From Gemmatimonadaceae bacterium (GTDB lineage Bacteria > Gemmatimonadota > Gemmatimonadetes > Gemmatimonadales > Gemmatimonadaceae), in the NCBI GenBank assembly GCA_025451425.1, contig JANWKK010000091.1:1-7038 (forward strand): a stretch of 7,038 nucleotides of DNA, in the 5' to 3' direction. The notes beneath the pieces are model-generated. The model worked only from the letters and a program-made list of their open reading frames with translations, did not search any database and was not told the DNA's origin. The translations under genes were made by a program, and so were the position numbers. Numbering within the stretch: position 1 is the stretch's first letter; each line of letters begins with the position of its first letter. Below are positions 1 through 6,041 of the stretch, one piece after another.

Positions 1-1341
1 CTCGCTCAGTTCGACGCGAATCCGCAGCTTCCCGATTCGTCGCAAGTGAGGAAACTCTCACGGAAGACCGTGAAGCAGCTTCAGCTCGGGTTCTCGGCAA
101 CCCATCCGCTCAACGATGCGCGCGGCGGTGAGCTCTTCGCGCAGATCTACGGCGGGACGCGCGGTCTCTACAATCCGCAGACGTTCGCCGTCGTCGACGT
201 CGGCCGCGTCCAGTATGGCGGCGGCGCGCGCGCAACCCTTCCCTTCGATCTCGCCGGTAGGCATCGTCTGAGCGTCGGCGTCGACGGCGCGATGCAGAAC
301 GACCTCAGAAAGAACTGGGCAAACTGCAACGCGGTGACCACGATCAGTCCGACTTGCCCGGCGCTGCCGGCCGAGGAGGGCGGGCTCTCGCTCGACCAGC
401 GCGAGATCGTCTCGAGCGTCGGACCCTACGTGCGCGACGAGGTCCAGCTCGGTGATCGCGTGAACGTCAGCGGTGGCGTACGCTCGGACTACGTTCGCTT
501 CCAGCTCCAGGATCACTATTTCGGCGACGGCCGCGACGACTCGGGCAGTCGCGTGCTTCATGCTGTGAGTCCGATGCTGGGCGCCGTCGTGCGGCTATCG
601 ATGTTTTCAGCGCTCTACGCCAACGTCGGCTCCGCCTTCGAGACGCCTACGACAACGGAGCTCGGCAACCAGCCTAACGGCAACGCCGGCCTCAATTACG
701 ACCTCAAGCCGCAATATTCGACGTCGTACGAAACCGGCTTGAAAGGCCTGCTCGCCGATCGCCTGCAGTATGACCTCGCTCTGTTCGATACCGAAGTCCG
801 CGACGAGCTCATTCCGTTCCAGGTGCCTAACGGCAATGGCCGAACCTACTATCGAAACGCGGGACGCACGCGACGCAACGGTGCCGAGGTCTCGGGAGGC
901 ACGGATGTAGGACCAGTCTCGCTGACCGCGGCGTACACGTACTCGCACTTTCGCTTCCTCGACTTTCTGTCGGCGGGGACGCAGATGGCCGGGCATGTTA
1001 GTCCCGGCATTCCCGAGCAGCAATTGGAGGGAAGCGCCACCTGGCGCCATTCTTCCGCGTTCGCGACGGTCGAAGGGCTCGCCAAGAGCGCGGTCTACGT
1101 GGACGACGCGAACAGCGCTCGCGCCGCCGGCTTTGCCGTGTACAACCTCCGCTTCGGCGCCGACGGCGTGGGCCGCATGGAATGGGTATCGCCGACGCTG
1201 AGCGTACAGAACCTGTTCGACAAGAAGTACGTCGGCTCAGTGGCGATCAACGCCGCCGGCACGCCCGCAACGGCCCGATTCTACGAGCCGGGCGCTGGCC
1301 GAATGATCGTCGTCGGCCTAACGATCGGGCTCGGGCGCTAG
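1..1341 (+). CDS. TonB-dependent receptor, C-terminal part (5' end outside window)
   Basis: The reading frame is open from the first base, so the GTG at 46 is not the true start; 446 residues are visible and the plug domain lies upstream. The protein is an outer-membrane beta-barrel that would import a substrate such as a siderophore or other chelate using TonB energy. Visible family signs are alternating amphipathic strands separated by loops, the barrel segment around 655-760 (TELGNQP followed by PQYSTSYETGLKG), the N-A-G-R-x-R-x-N-G-A-E segment near 860-890, and the near-terminal NLFDKKYVG at 1207-1233, all typical of TonB receptor barrels. A loop near 325-360 carries two cysteines that could form a disulfide. 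The chain ends in GLTIGLGR and lacks the usual terminal aromatic residue. The substrate cannot be told from this part. Downstream lies a 533-base gap facing the convergent rpiB. The family call is firm. Confidence 0.93.
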   Translation, partial: LAQFDANPQLPDSSQVRKLSRKTVKQLQLGFSATHPLNDARGGELFAQIYGGTRGLYNPQTFAVVDVGRVQYGGGARATLPFDLAGRHRLSVGVDGAMQNDLRKNWANCNAVTTISPTCPALPAEEGGLSLDQREIVSSVGPYVRDEVQLGDRVNVSGGVRSDYVRFQLQDHYFGDGRDDSGSRVLHAVSPMLGAVVRLSMFSALYANVGSAFETPTTTELGNQPNGNAGLNYDLKPQYSTSYETGLKGLLADRLQYDLALFDTEVRDELIPFQVPNGNGRTYYRNAGRTRRNGAEVSGGTDVGPVSLTAAYTYSHFRFLDFLSAGTQMAGHVSPGIPEQQLEGSATWRHSSAFATVEGLAKSAVYVDDANSARAAGFAVYNLRFGADGVGRMEWVSPTLSVQNLFDKKYVGSVAINAAGTPATARFYEPGAGRMIVVGLTIGLGR

Positions 1342-1430
1342 TGGACTGTAACCGAGATCTTGATAGCAGAGGCGGGCGGGTCGCCATTGTTGCTCTTAGC
1401 GCAGATGCTCCCGAATAGGTTCTGTGTGGT

Positions 1431-1562
1431 GTGATCGCGGGCGGGGGTGCCTTCGGGGCACTATGGACAATGCTGCCATTGGCTCCGTATGGCACTAGCC
1501 CTCGTCGGCCGAATGGCAGCATTGCCGATAGCTGCCCCTGCGGAACCCCCGCCCGCGATCAC
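1431..1562. repeat. Large imperfect hairpin element, copy 1
   Basis: The outer arms 1431-1448 and 1545-1562 are perfectly complementary over 18 bases (GTGATCGCGGGCGGGGGT and its complement). After a 6-base mismatch, GGGGCA at 1455-1460 pairs with the complementary strand near 1533-1538 across a small bulge. Then 13 bases at 1468-1480 (CAATGCTGCCATT) pair perfectly with 1512-1524, extended by GGC/GCC with a one-base bulge. The loop is 24 bases (1484-1507). It shares architecture, arm sequence and loop length with the element at 1698-1813, but in the opposite orientation. It could be a REP/BIME-like or MITE-like repeat, or an elaborate terminator. Confidence 0.85.
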
Positions 1563-1697
1563 CCGACCCCGCTGAACGGATCGCAAAGCTTCGTGCGGCG
1601 GCGTCCCGAGTCACCATGTGTCACCCACAGTTGCTGACGTCCACGCTCGCGTCGAAATCTCTGTTGCCGGGACAGCAGATCCGAGCTCGTGGATGGC

Positions 1698-1813
1698 GAT
1701 AGCAGGAGCGGGGTCCGGAGGGGCAGCTATCGGCAATACTGCTCGCTACGCTCGCATTCTTATCTGAAGCAGTATTGCTCATAGTGCCCCGGAGCGACCC
1801 CGCTCCTGCTATC
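1698..1813. repeat. Large imperfect hairpin element, copy 2 (opposite orientation)
   Basis: The outer arms 1698-1715 and 1796-1813 are perfect 18-base complements (GATAGCAGGAGCGGGGTC). The inner stem GCAATACTGCT at 1733-1743 pairs perfectly with 1768-1778 around a 24-base loop. Between the stems lies an asymmetric internal loop like that of copy 1. The left arm 1720-1743 differs at only 2 of 24 positions from the complement of 1515-1538 in copy 1. The right arm (complement of 1768-1790) matches 1455-1477 at 19 of 23 positions. The copies are therefore homologous and inverted relative to each other. Confidence 0.85.
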
Positions 1814-1830
1814 GGGCACACCGATGTTGC

Positions 1831-1846
1831 CCGCTCCTGCTATCAA
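1831..1846. repeat. Extra copy of the hairpin tip motif
   Basis: CCGCTCCTGCTATC at 1831-1844 is an exact direct repeat of 1800-1813, the outer right arm of hairpin copy 2. Extended by AA to 1846, its last ten bases form a perfect inverted pair with TTGATAGCAG at 1360-1369, just after the receptor stop codon. It lies in the loop of a small stem, GATGTTG 1823-1829 with CAACATC 1844-1850. This suggests a decayed or partial further copy of the repeat family. Confidence 0.6.
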
Positions 1847-1874
1847 CATCTCGTTTACACTCCACTAAGCTTCG

Positions 1875-2333
1875 TCAGCTTCTCGCGGACTGCCCCTCGA
1901 AACTGAGTACTTTCGCGAGGCGCCGCGCGTGCCGCTCGGCGTTCGAGAAGCGCGCGCGAAGAAACGCGATCACCAGCTCCTCGGCGAGTGATGGGCCCAC
2001 CACGCGCGCGCCAAGACACAGGATATTCATCGAGTCGTCCTCGACGCCTTGATGGGCCGAGAACGTGTCGTGACAGAGCGCAGCGCGAATACCGACGAAC
2101 TTGTTCGCCGCCACCGAGGCGCCGACGCCACTTCCGCAGATGAGCACACCGCGATCGGCCTGGCCATCCCGAATCGCCATCGCGACGCGCTCGGCGTAAT
2201 CCGGATAATCATCGCCAGGAATGATTCGTTCGGCGCCGCAGTCGATGATCTGGTGTCCAGCTTCCCGAATGGCCTCGATCATCTTCTCCTTCAGCGGGAA
2301 GCCGGCATGATCGGCACCGACAGCGACCTTCAT
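1875..2333 (-). CDS. rpiB: Ribose-5-phosphate isomerase B (RpiB/LacAB family)
   Basis: This 152-residue cytoplasmic enzyme interconverts ribose 5-phosphate and ribulose 5-phosphate in the non-oxidative pentose phosphate pathway. Family signs are the opening MKVAVGADHAGFPLKEKM with Asp8-His9, the DYPDYA segment at 42-47, the active-site stretch LICGSGVGASVAANK at 64-78 with Cys66 (same number as the catalytic Cys of E. coli RpiB), GIRAAL at 81-86, and MNILCLGARVVG at 102-113. The length is normal. The ATG at 2333 is chosen because homology begins there and GGGAG (2345-2341) lies 7 bases upstream; the frame stays open further upstream, but only as antisense-like noise inside the preceding gene. 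The start overlaps the upstream stop by ATGA, implying translational coupling. Position 99, the ring-opening His in E. coli, is Asp here. Confidence 0.96.
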   Translation of the reverse strand: MKVAVGADHAGFPLKEKMIEAIREAGHQIIDCGAERIIPGDDYPDYAERVAMAIRDGQADRGVLICGSGVGASVAANKFVGIRAALCHDTFSAHQGVEDDSMNILCLGARVVGPSLAEELVIAFLRARFSNAERHARRLAKVLSFEGQSARS

Positions 2334-3259
2334 CGGCCCGCTCCCGCGGAGGCACCGGCACCGCGCGTCGCGTGCTCGTAAACGAGCCGCGAAATGTCGG
2401 CGATGAGCGAACGCGCAACTTTCTCGTCGTCGATCCCGCGCGTGAGGACGACCAGTACATAGGGTCCTCGGTGCTGCGGGTACACGATCGCCGCGTCGTG
2501 CAAATGCCCGGTGATCTGACCCGTTTTGTGAGCGACGCGCGTTCCGGGAGGCAGTCCGGCGGGGATCTCGTCGTTGAACTGCTGACGTAAGAGCACCGCC
2601 CGCATCGAATCGGTGCTCGTGCGTGATGCAGCGACGCCGGTCTCGATCGCCGTCATCAACGTCGCGAGGTCTCGCGCCGTCGTCATGTTGTTCATCCCGG
2701 CTTCGAAGGCTTTTCCATCCTCCACCCCGCGAAGGACCTGGATGTCCCGCGCCCCGAGGGCGTGCGCTGTCGCGTTCGCTGCCTGAGCGCCGACGAGTCC
2801 GATGAGCGTGTTCGTGGCGAGGTTGCTCGAGCGGGTGATCATGTGCTCGAGCAGATCGTGGACGGTCACCTTCGAGCCGACCCACGTATAGACCAGGCTG
2901 TCCGAGTCGTCGCCGGCGTTGAGGGTGTACGGCGAGCCATCGACAATGGACGCGAACTCATTCTTCAACTCGACTCTCTGATCGAAACTCAGCCGCCGCC
3001 GATCGATCTGCCTGAACAGCTCGATCATCACGGGCACTTTCATCGTGCTCGCCGCGTGAAATCGCTCATCGGCGCCTATGTACAACGTGTCTCCGTTCGA
3101 GAGGTCGCGAAACGCGACGCCGACGGTCGCACCGTTCACTCGACCGACGCGATTCTCGATGTGTGTCCGCAGCGAATCGTCGATCGTCGGAGCGACACGC
3201 GGCGAAATCAGCGCACTCGACATCTGGCTCGAAATTGCGATCACTGCGAGGAGAGACAT
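2330..3259 (-). CDS. Class A beta-lactamase-related serine hydrolase, exported
   Basis: The 309-residue protein has the penicillin-recognising serine hydrolase fold (beta-lactamase class A type). Signs are S71-T-M-K74 (SxxK nucleophile motif), S144-S-N146 (the SDN-type motif), K245-T-G247 (KTG), and E180, which lies exactly 36 residues after S144, as Glu166 does after Ser130 in class A numbering. A hydrophobic N-terminus (about residues 2-20) suggests export, although it lacks the usual basic n-region. SxxK and SxN are 73 residues apart rather than 60, owing to an Asp/Ser-rich insertion near 114-130. The ATG at 3259 is the only usual start codon after an in-frame TAA; CGGAGG lies 15 bases upstream, a long spacing. 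The stop overlaps the rpiB start. It could hydrolyse beta-lactams or act as a peptidoglycan peptidase or esterase; sequence alone does not decide. Confidence 0.9.
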   Translation of the reverse strand: MSLLAVIAISSQMSSALISPRVAPTIDDSLRTHIENRVGRVNGATVGVAFRDLSNGDTLYIGADERFHAASTMKVPVMIELFRQIDRRRLSFDQRVELKNEFASIVDGSPYTLNAGDDSDSLVYTWVGSKVTVHDLLEHMITRSSNLATNTLIGLVGAQAANATAHALGARDIQVLRGVEDGKAFEAGMNNMTTARDLATLMTAIETGVAASRTSTDSMRAVLLRQQFNDEIPAGLPPGTRVAHKTGQITGHLHDAAIVYPQHRGPYVLVVLTRGIDDEKVARSLIADISRLVYEHATRGAGASAGAGR

Positions 3260-3288
3260 GCGCTGAAGATAGAGCCTCCGTGACGACG

Positions 3289-3316
3289 GTTACAAGCAGA
3301 AAAACGTCGTTGCCAA
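3289..3316 (-). promoter_or_regulatory. Candidate sigma-70-type promoter for the hydrolase-rpiB pair
   Basis: On the reverse strand TTGGCA (3316-3311) and TGTAAC (3294-3289) are 16 bases apart and resemble -35 and -10 boxes. They lie about 30 bases before the hydrolase ATG, with a GGAGG stretch between. The divergent gap (3260-3383) must also hold the promoter of the forward gene at 3384, for which I see no good box pair. This is motif matching only. Confidence 0.35.
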
Positions 3317-3383
3317 CTCGCATGTTCGCTCGTGTCATACGTGGAGAACGCACTCCCTAAATCGCCTCTCACCTCGCGCATTC

Positions 3384-3839
3384 ATGTCGCTTCCTAGGAC
3401 CGACCCGGGCGGCCTACCCGAGCCAGGCCCACAGAGCTCTTTCAGACGAGAGCGACTGCGCTTCAGCGAGTTCTCCTTCACGCGCTCGCCGTCAGGTCAC
3501 GTCTCGATCAATGTGGAGCTCGAGTACGAAGGCCAGCGTTGGTTCGGGCGCTCCGCGGGACAATCGAGTCCCCTTGGCGATCTACGAATGGCAGCAGAGG
3601 CGGCGCTCCGCGCGCTCGAGGAATTCGCCGAAGGCTCGCTTTCGTTCGAGCTCATCGGCGTGAAGCATATCCGCGCCTTCGATTCGAATCTTGTGATCGT
3701 CTCGATTGCCGTCCGAGATTCCGCTGGGACGCGCCTCGTCGGTTGCTACCTTGCTGATGAGGACATGCCAAGAGGCGCCGCGCTTGCCGTTCTGAACGCG
3801 ACCAATCGATTGCTGGGGAATTACCTCGCTACCCGGTGA
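3384..3839 (+). CDS. Small two-repeat protein resembling a LeuA-type regulatory domain
   Basis: This 151-residue protein has no signal peptide or membrane segment, so it is probably cytoplasmic. After a Pro-rich, unstructured-looking N-terminus (1-20) it shows two similar units. Each has beta strands, a turn with Gly, and an Ala-rich helix: residues 38-82 (SINVELEYEG ... MAAEAALRALEEF) and 102-148 (LVIVSIAVRDSAG ... RGAALAVLNATNRLLGNY). The second unit's pattern, strand, Gly, short acidic turn, Ala-rich helix ending in LNATNR, recalls the C-terminal allosteric domain of 2-isopropylmalate synthase, but there is no catalytic domain and none of its neighbours makes leucine. I see no Shine-Dalgarno sequence before the ATG at 3384, so the start is less certain. 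Function unknown; the domain resemblance is inference. Confidence 0.8.
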   Translation: MSLPRTDPGGLPEPGPQSSFRRERLRFSEFSFTRSPSGHVSINVELEYEGQRWFGRSAGQSSPLGDLRMAAEAALRALEEFAEGSLSFELIGVKHIRAFDSNLVIVSIAVRDSAGTRLVGCYLADEDMPRGAALAVLNATNRLLGNYLATR

Positions 3840-4020
3840 TCCTTTGGGACTCCAGCGCTGTCTGATCCTATACGCGTTGTCGCGATCTCGTGCGGTTAGG
3901 TAGACCGAAGCAAGTTTCGATGATAGAGTCTTGACCAGCGCGGTTGTGGTTGGCCGCCCAGTTCAGTGCGGGGCGGCATTTTCGTGCGCGGAGCTGGTTG
4001 CTTATTGCCGTCGGCGGCGT

Positions 4021-4025
4021 GGAGG
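4021..4025 (+). promoter_or_regulatory. Shine-Dalgarno site that fixes the start of the LysM transglycosylase
   Basis: GGAGG at 4021-4025 lies 6 bases before the GTG at 4032. This supports GTG 4032 over the upstream ATG-type start at 3966. Starting at 4032 gives a clean lipoprotein signal peptide, whereas the longer version would bury it behind 22 residues. Confidence 0.8.
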
Positions 4026-4031
4026 AGATTA

Positions 4032-5624
4032 GTGAAGAAAACGGTATCGATGTCGATAGCGGCTTTGTTGGCCGCCTGCGCCCACGCAGCGGCGCCCGTA
4101 GTGGCTCCCGCGCCTACTCCAATCGCCACTTCGGCTAGTGGCGCTACCACGGCGCAAGTCACCGCAGCCGGCGACACCACATTTCGATCCGACCCGGTCA
4201 GAACGGCCGCGCCAACGACAGCTGATAGCGCCAAGGTGAGTGCGTCGGAGGTAAGTCAGCGCGCGGCCGAAGTATTTGGCGACAGCGGCACCACGACAGC
4301 CAAGACTGCCGCGAGTGCTGACTCATCGGCTCGCGAGGGACCGTCGTGGGACATCGATGTGCATTCGTATGAGACGACCTCGCGCGTCGAGCACTATGTG
4401 CGCGTTTTCAGCGGCTCCGCGCGGGATCACATCGTCGCGCAGCTGGAAGAGGGCAGCCGATACGAGCCGATGATTCGCGCGAAGATGCGCGCGGGCGGCC
4501 TTCCCGAGGACATGTACTATCTCGCTCTCATCGAGAGCGGATTTGACCCGAACGCGTACTCGCGCGCAGCAGCGGTGGGAATGTGGCAGTTCATGGCCTC
4601 GACCGCGCGCGACATGGGAATGCGCGTCGACTGGTGGGTGGACGAGCGGCGCGATCCTGTGCGTTCCACAACAGCAGCCGTCGGCTTCATCAAGGGACTG
4701 AAGGAACAACTCGGCTCGCTCTACCTGGCGGCGGCGGCGTACAACGGCGGACCCGGGCGCATCGCGCGGGGCCTAACGAGATACGCCGACGAACTCGAGG
4801 GGACGACGGGTGACGACCGCTTCTTCGCTCTCGCCGACAAGGACTTTCTCCCACGCGAGACGCGGGAGTACGTACCCCAGCTGATCGCCACGGCGCTGAT
4901 CGCGAAAGAGCCGCACCGGTACGGAATGGAGATCCGAACGCTTTCGCCATTTGTCTACGACTCGGTGCGAGTGGGACCGTCGACTCCTCTTGCCGCGATC
5001 GCGAAAGCGACGGGCGCGACGGTCGAGCAGATAGTCCGGCTCAACCCTCAGGTTCTACGCGGCATGACGCCGCCGCGCGATTCACTGCGCGTTCGAATTC
5101 CTGTCGGCACGGCCAGCTCGTTCGATAGTCTCTTCCGACCTCTGCCGGAGTCCGACCGCATCGGCGCACGACGCGTCGAGACCAAGAAGGGCGACTACCC
5201 CGAGACCGTGGCCGAGCGGTACCATCTGCGCACCAAGTACATCCTGCTGTTCAATCCAAAGGCCGAGCGATCGAAGAAGACCAGCCGACTCGCGGCGGGC
5301 CAGGTGCTTCTGATTCCAACGGCCGCCGTTGCTGCCGCGGCAACCGATGCGCCCGACCCGTCAATCGAGCGATACTCGAGCGGAACTCGTACGCACGTCG
5401 TGCGGCGCGGGGAGAGCCTGGGACTCATCGCGAAGCACTATCACACGACCGTGAAATCGATTATGGCGCTGAATGGCCTCAAGCGCTCGATCATCTTCCC
5501 TGGTCAATCACTGGTCGTGTCAGGGCGGTCGCGCGGCTCTTCACGTGGTCATCGGAGTGCACGCGGATCCGGCCGTTCTTCGTCGAAATCTGGAGTTGCC
5601 CAAGCAGGAACGCCGCGACGCTAG
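4032..5624 (+). CDS. MltD-like lytic transglycosylase lipoprotein with LysM repeats
   Basis: This 530-residue envelope enzyme cleaves the MurNAc-GlcNAc bond of peptidoglycan, forming 1,6-anhydro-MurNAc ends. The GTG start gives MKKTVSMSIAALLAAC, a lipoprotein signal with lipobox LAAC and Cys16 as the lipidated residue; Ala at +2 suggests the outer membrane. Residues 17-105 form a low-complexity Ala/Thr/Pro/Ser linker. The SLT domain covers about 120-300: catalytic Glu168 in LALIESGFDP, GMWQFM at 183-188 and AAYNGGPGR at 235-243. Three LysM-like segments follow: two divergent (about 310-357 and 380-428) and one canonical (454-497, starting THVVRRGESLGLIAKHY). The tail (498-530) is rich in Arg, Ser and Gly. 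It lies 192 bases after the preceding gene, so it probably has its own promoter, which I could not place. E. coli MltD is the closest familiar architecture. Confidence 0.94.
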   Translation: MKKTVSMSIAALLAACAHAAAPVVAPAPTPIATSASGATTAQVTAAGDTTFRSDPVRTAAPTTADSAKVSASEVSQRAAEVFGDSGTTTAKTAASADSSAREGPSWDIDVHSYETTSRVEHYVRVFSGSARDHIVAQLEEGSRYEPMIRAKMRAGGLPEDMYYLALIESGFDPNAYSRAAAVGMWQFMASTARDMGMRVDWWVDERRDPVRSTTAAVGFIKGLKEQLGSLYLAAAAYNGGPGRIARGLTRYADELEGTTGDDRFFALADKDFLPRETREYVPQLIATALIAKEPHRYGMEIRTLSPFVYDSVRVGPSTPLAAIAKATGATVEQIVRLNPQVLRGMTPPRDSLRVRIPVGTASSFDSLFRPLPESDRIGARRVETKKGDYPETVAERYHLRTKYILLFNPKAERSKKTSRLAAGQVLLIPTAAVAAAATDAPDPSIERYSSGTRTHVVRRGESLGLIAKHYHTTVKSIMALNGLKRSIIFPGQSLVVSGRSRGSSRGHRSARGSGRSSSKSGVAQAGTPRR

Positions 5625-5979
5625 CGACGGAGGATGATTCGGCAGTTTCGGCGCCTCTCCCACTCGACCCTGCATCGCGTGGCGCGAGCCAAAGAGAAGT
5701 GGATCACCCGGATGAACCGGATCGCGCCGCGTCGCGGCGGGAGATCACTGCTCAAAGACATTCGACGAGACTTTATTGAACGACCTCGTTCAGTTTCTGC
5801 GCGCCGAGGCTGACCCCTGTCCAGTTCACAAGAGAATTCTCGTGAGGCGATCGGCGCTCTAGCGCCACCTGGATCGATCAGGTTCATCCGGGCAATCCGA
5901 ACTCCCTCGACTCGCATATCGAGTGGGTAATGGCTGTCTCGCGTGGTCGGGCGTGTTTGGGGATTCCCGGATTATTCAA
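5625..5979. other. Intergenic region rich in inverted repeats, no convincing gene
   Basis: This stretch lies between two convergent transglycosylase genes. A 59-codon forward frame (5634-5813) opens 10 bases after the upstream stop, but its GGAGG abuts the ATG and the product is an unrecognised Arg-rich peptide. A 98-codon reverse frame (5621-5917) is equally unremarkable. What stands out are inverted repeats: 5701-5724/5875-5898, and inside them small palindromes at 5725-5739, 5777-5792, 5832-5841 and 5853-5866. An outer 9-base pair, CCCACTCGA 5659-5667 with TCGAGTGGG 5919-5927, flanks them. Confidence 0.6.
5701..5898. repeat. 24-bp imperfect inverted repeat enclosing nested palindromes
   Basis: The arm 5701-5724 matches the complement of 5875-5898 at 21 of 24 positions, with a perfect 12-base core (CCCGGATGAACC 5707-5718 with GGTTCATCCGGG 5881-5892). 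Between the arms are CGCCGC-GTC-GCGGCG directly abutting the left arm, TGAACGA-CC-TCGTTCA at 5777-5792, GAGAATTCTC at 5832-5841, and GGCGCT-CT-AGCGCC at 5853-5866. This could be a folded RNA with a closing stem and several hairpins, or a 198-bp MITE-like element with terminal inverted repeats. I see no clear target-site duplication. Confidence 0.55.
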
Positions 5980-6020
5980 AAGAAGAGGGCGAGATCGAAA
6001 TTCGATCTCGCCCTCTTCTT
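5980..6020 (-). terminator. Intrinsic terminator of the reverse-strand transglycosylase
   Basis: The arms 5980-5999 and 6001-6020 are perfect 20-base complements around a single central A, with a GAGGGCGAGATCGAA core. On the reverse strand the hairpin begins 22 bases after the stop codon at 6042, and its end runs into CTTCTTTTGAATAAT, a T-rich tail. This fits a rho-independent terminator; on the forward strand the tail is weaker, but the hairpin could also stop transcripts coming from the convergent gene. Confidence 0.8.
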
Positions 6021-6041
6021 CTGGGACTGGCGCTCGTCGGA

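Larger units (their letters stand above)
1342..1874. other. Convergent intergenic region with large hairpins, no credible gene
   Basis: This 533-base stretch separates the 3' end of the receptor gene from the 3' end of rpiB. The short open frames in it (for example 1431-1637 forward and 1621-1821 reverse) run across the hairpins and resemble no protein family. It contains two long imperfect hairpins (1431-1562 and 1698-1813), partial tip copies at 1360-1369 and 1831-1846, and a small stem 1823-1829/1844-1850. The position between two convergent gene ends suits a role in bidirectional transcription termination or mRNA 3'-end protection; that role is inferred. Confidence 0.75.

Noticed and set aside
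1431..1821. Short frames across the hairpin elements
   Set aside because: They are made of the repeat arms themselves and show no start context or family resemblance.
1823..1850. Small stem GATGTTG/CAACATC as a terminator for rpiB
   Set aside because: On the reverse strand it is not followed by a T-rich run, and its 14-base loop is large for an intrinsic terminator.
1342..1874. CRISPR array
   Set aside because: The repeats are inverted and unevenly spaced, with no regular spacer-repeat pattern.
2334..2885. Long N-terminal extension of the rpiB frame
   Set aside because: RpiB homology begins at the ATG at 2333; the upstream part is an out-of-frame reading of the hydrolase gene with Arg/His-rich noise.
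2762..3283. 173-codon forward frame opposite the serine hydrolase gene
   Set aside because: It is antisense to a gene with intact catalytic motifs and reads as charged noise without domains.
3966..4031. 22-residue upstream extension of the LysM transglycosylase
   Set aside because: The GTG at 4032 has a GGAGG at good spacing and starts a clean lipoprotein signal; the extension would hide it.
5634..5813. 59-codon forward frame just after the LysM transglycosylase stop, Arg-rich product
   Set aside because: GGAGG directly abuts the ATG with no spacer, the product matches nothing I know, and it runs through the inverted repeat at 5701-5724; composition bias explains the Arg content.
5621..5917. 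98-codon reverse frame in the second intergenic region
   Set aside because: It overlaps palindromes, has an Arg-rich composition typical of GC-rich noise, lacks a ribosome site and resembles no family.
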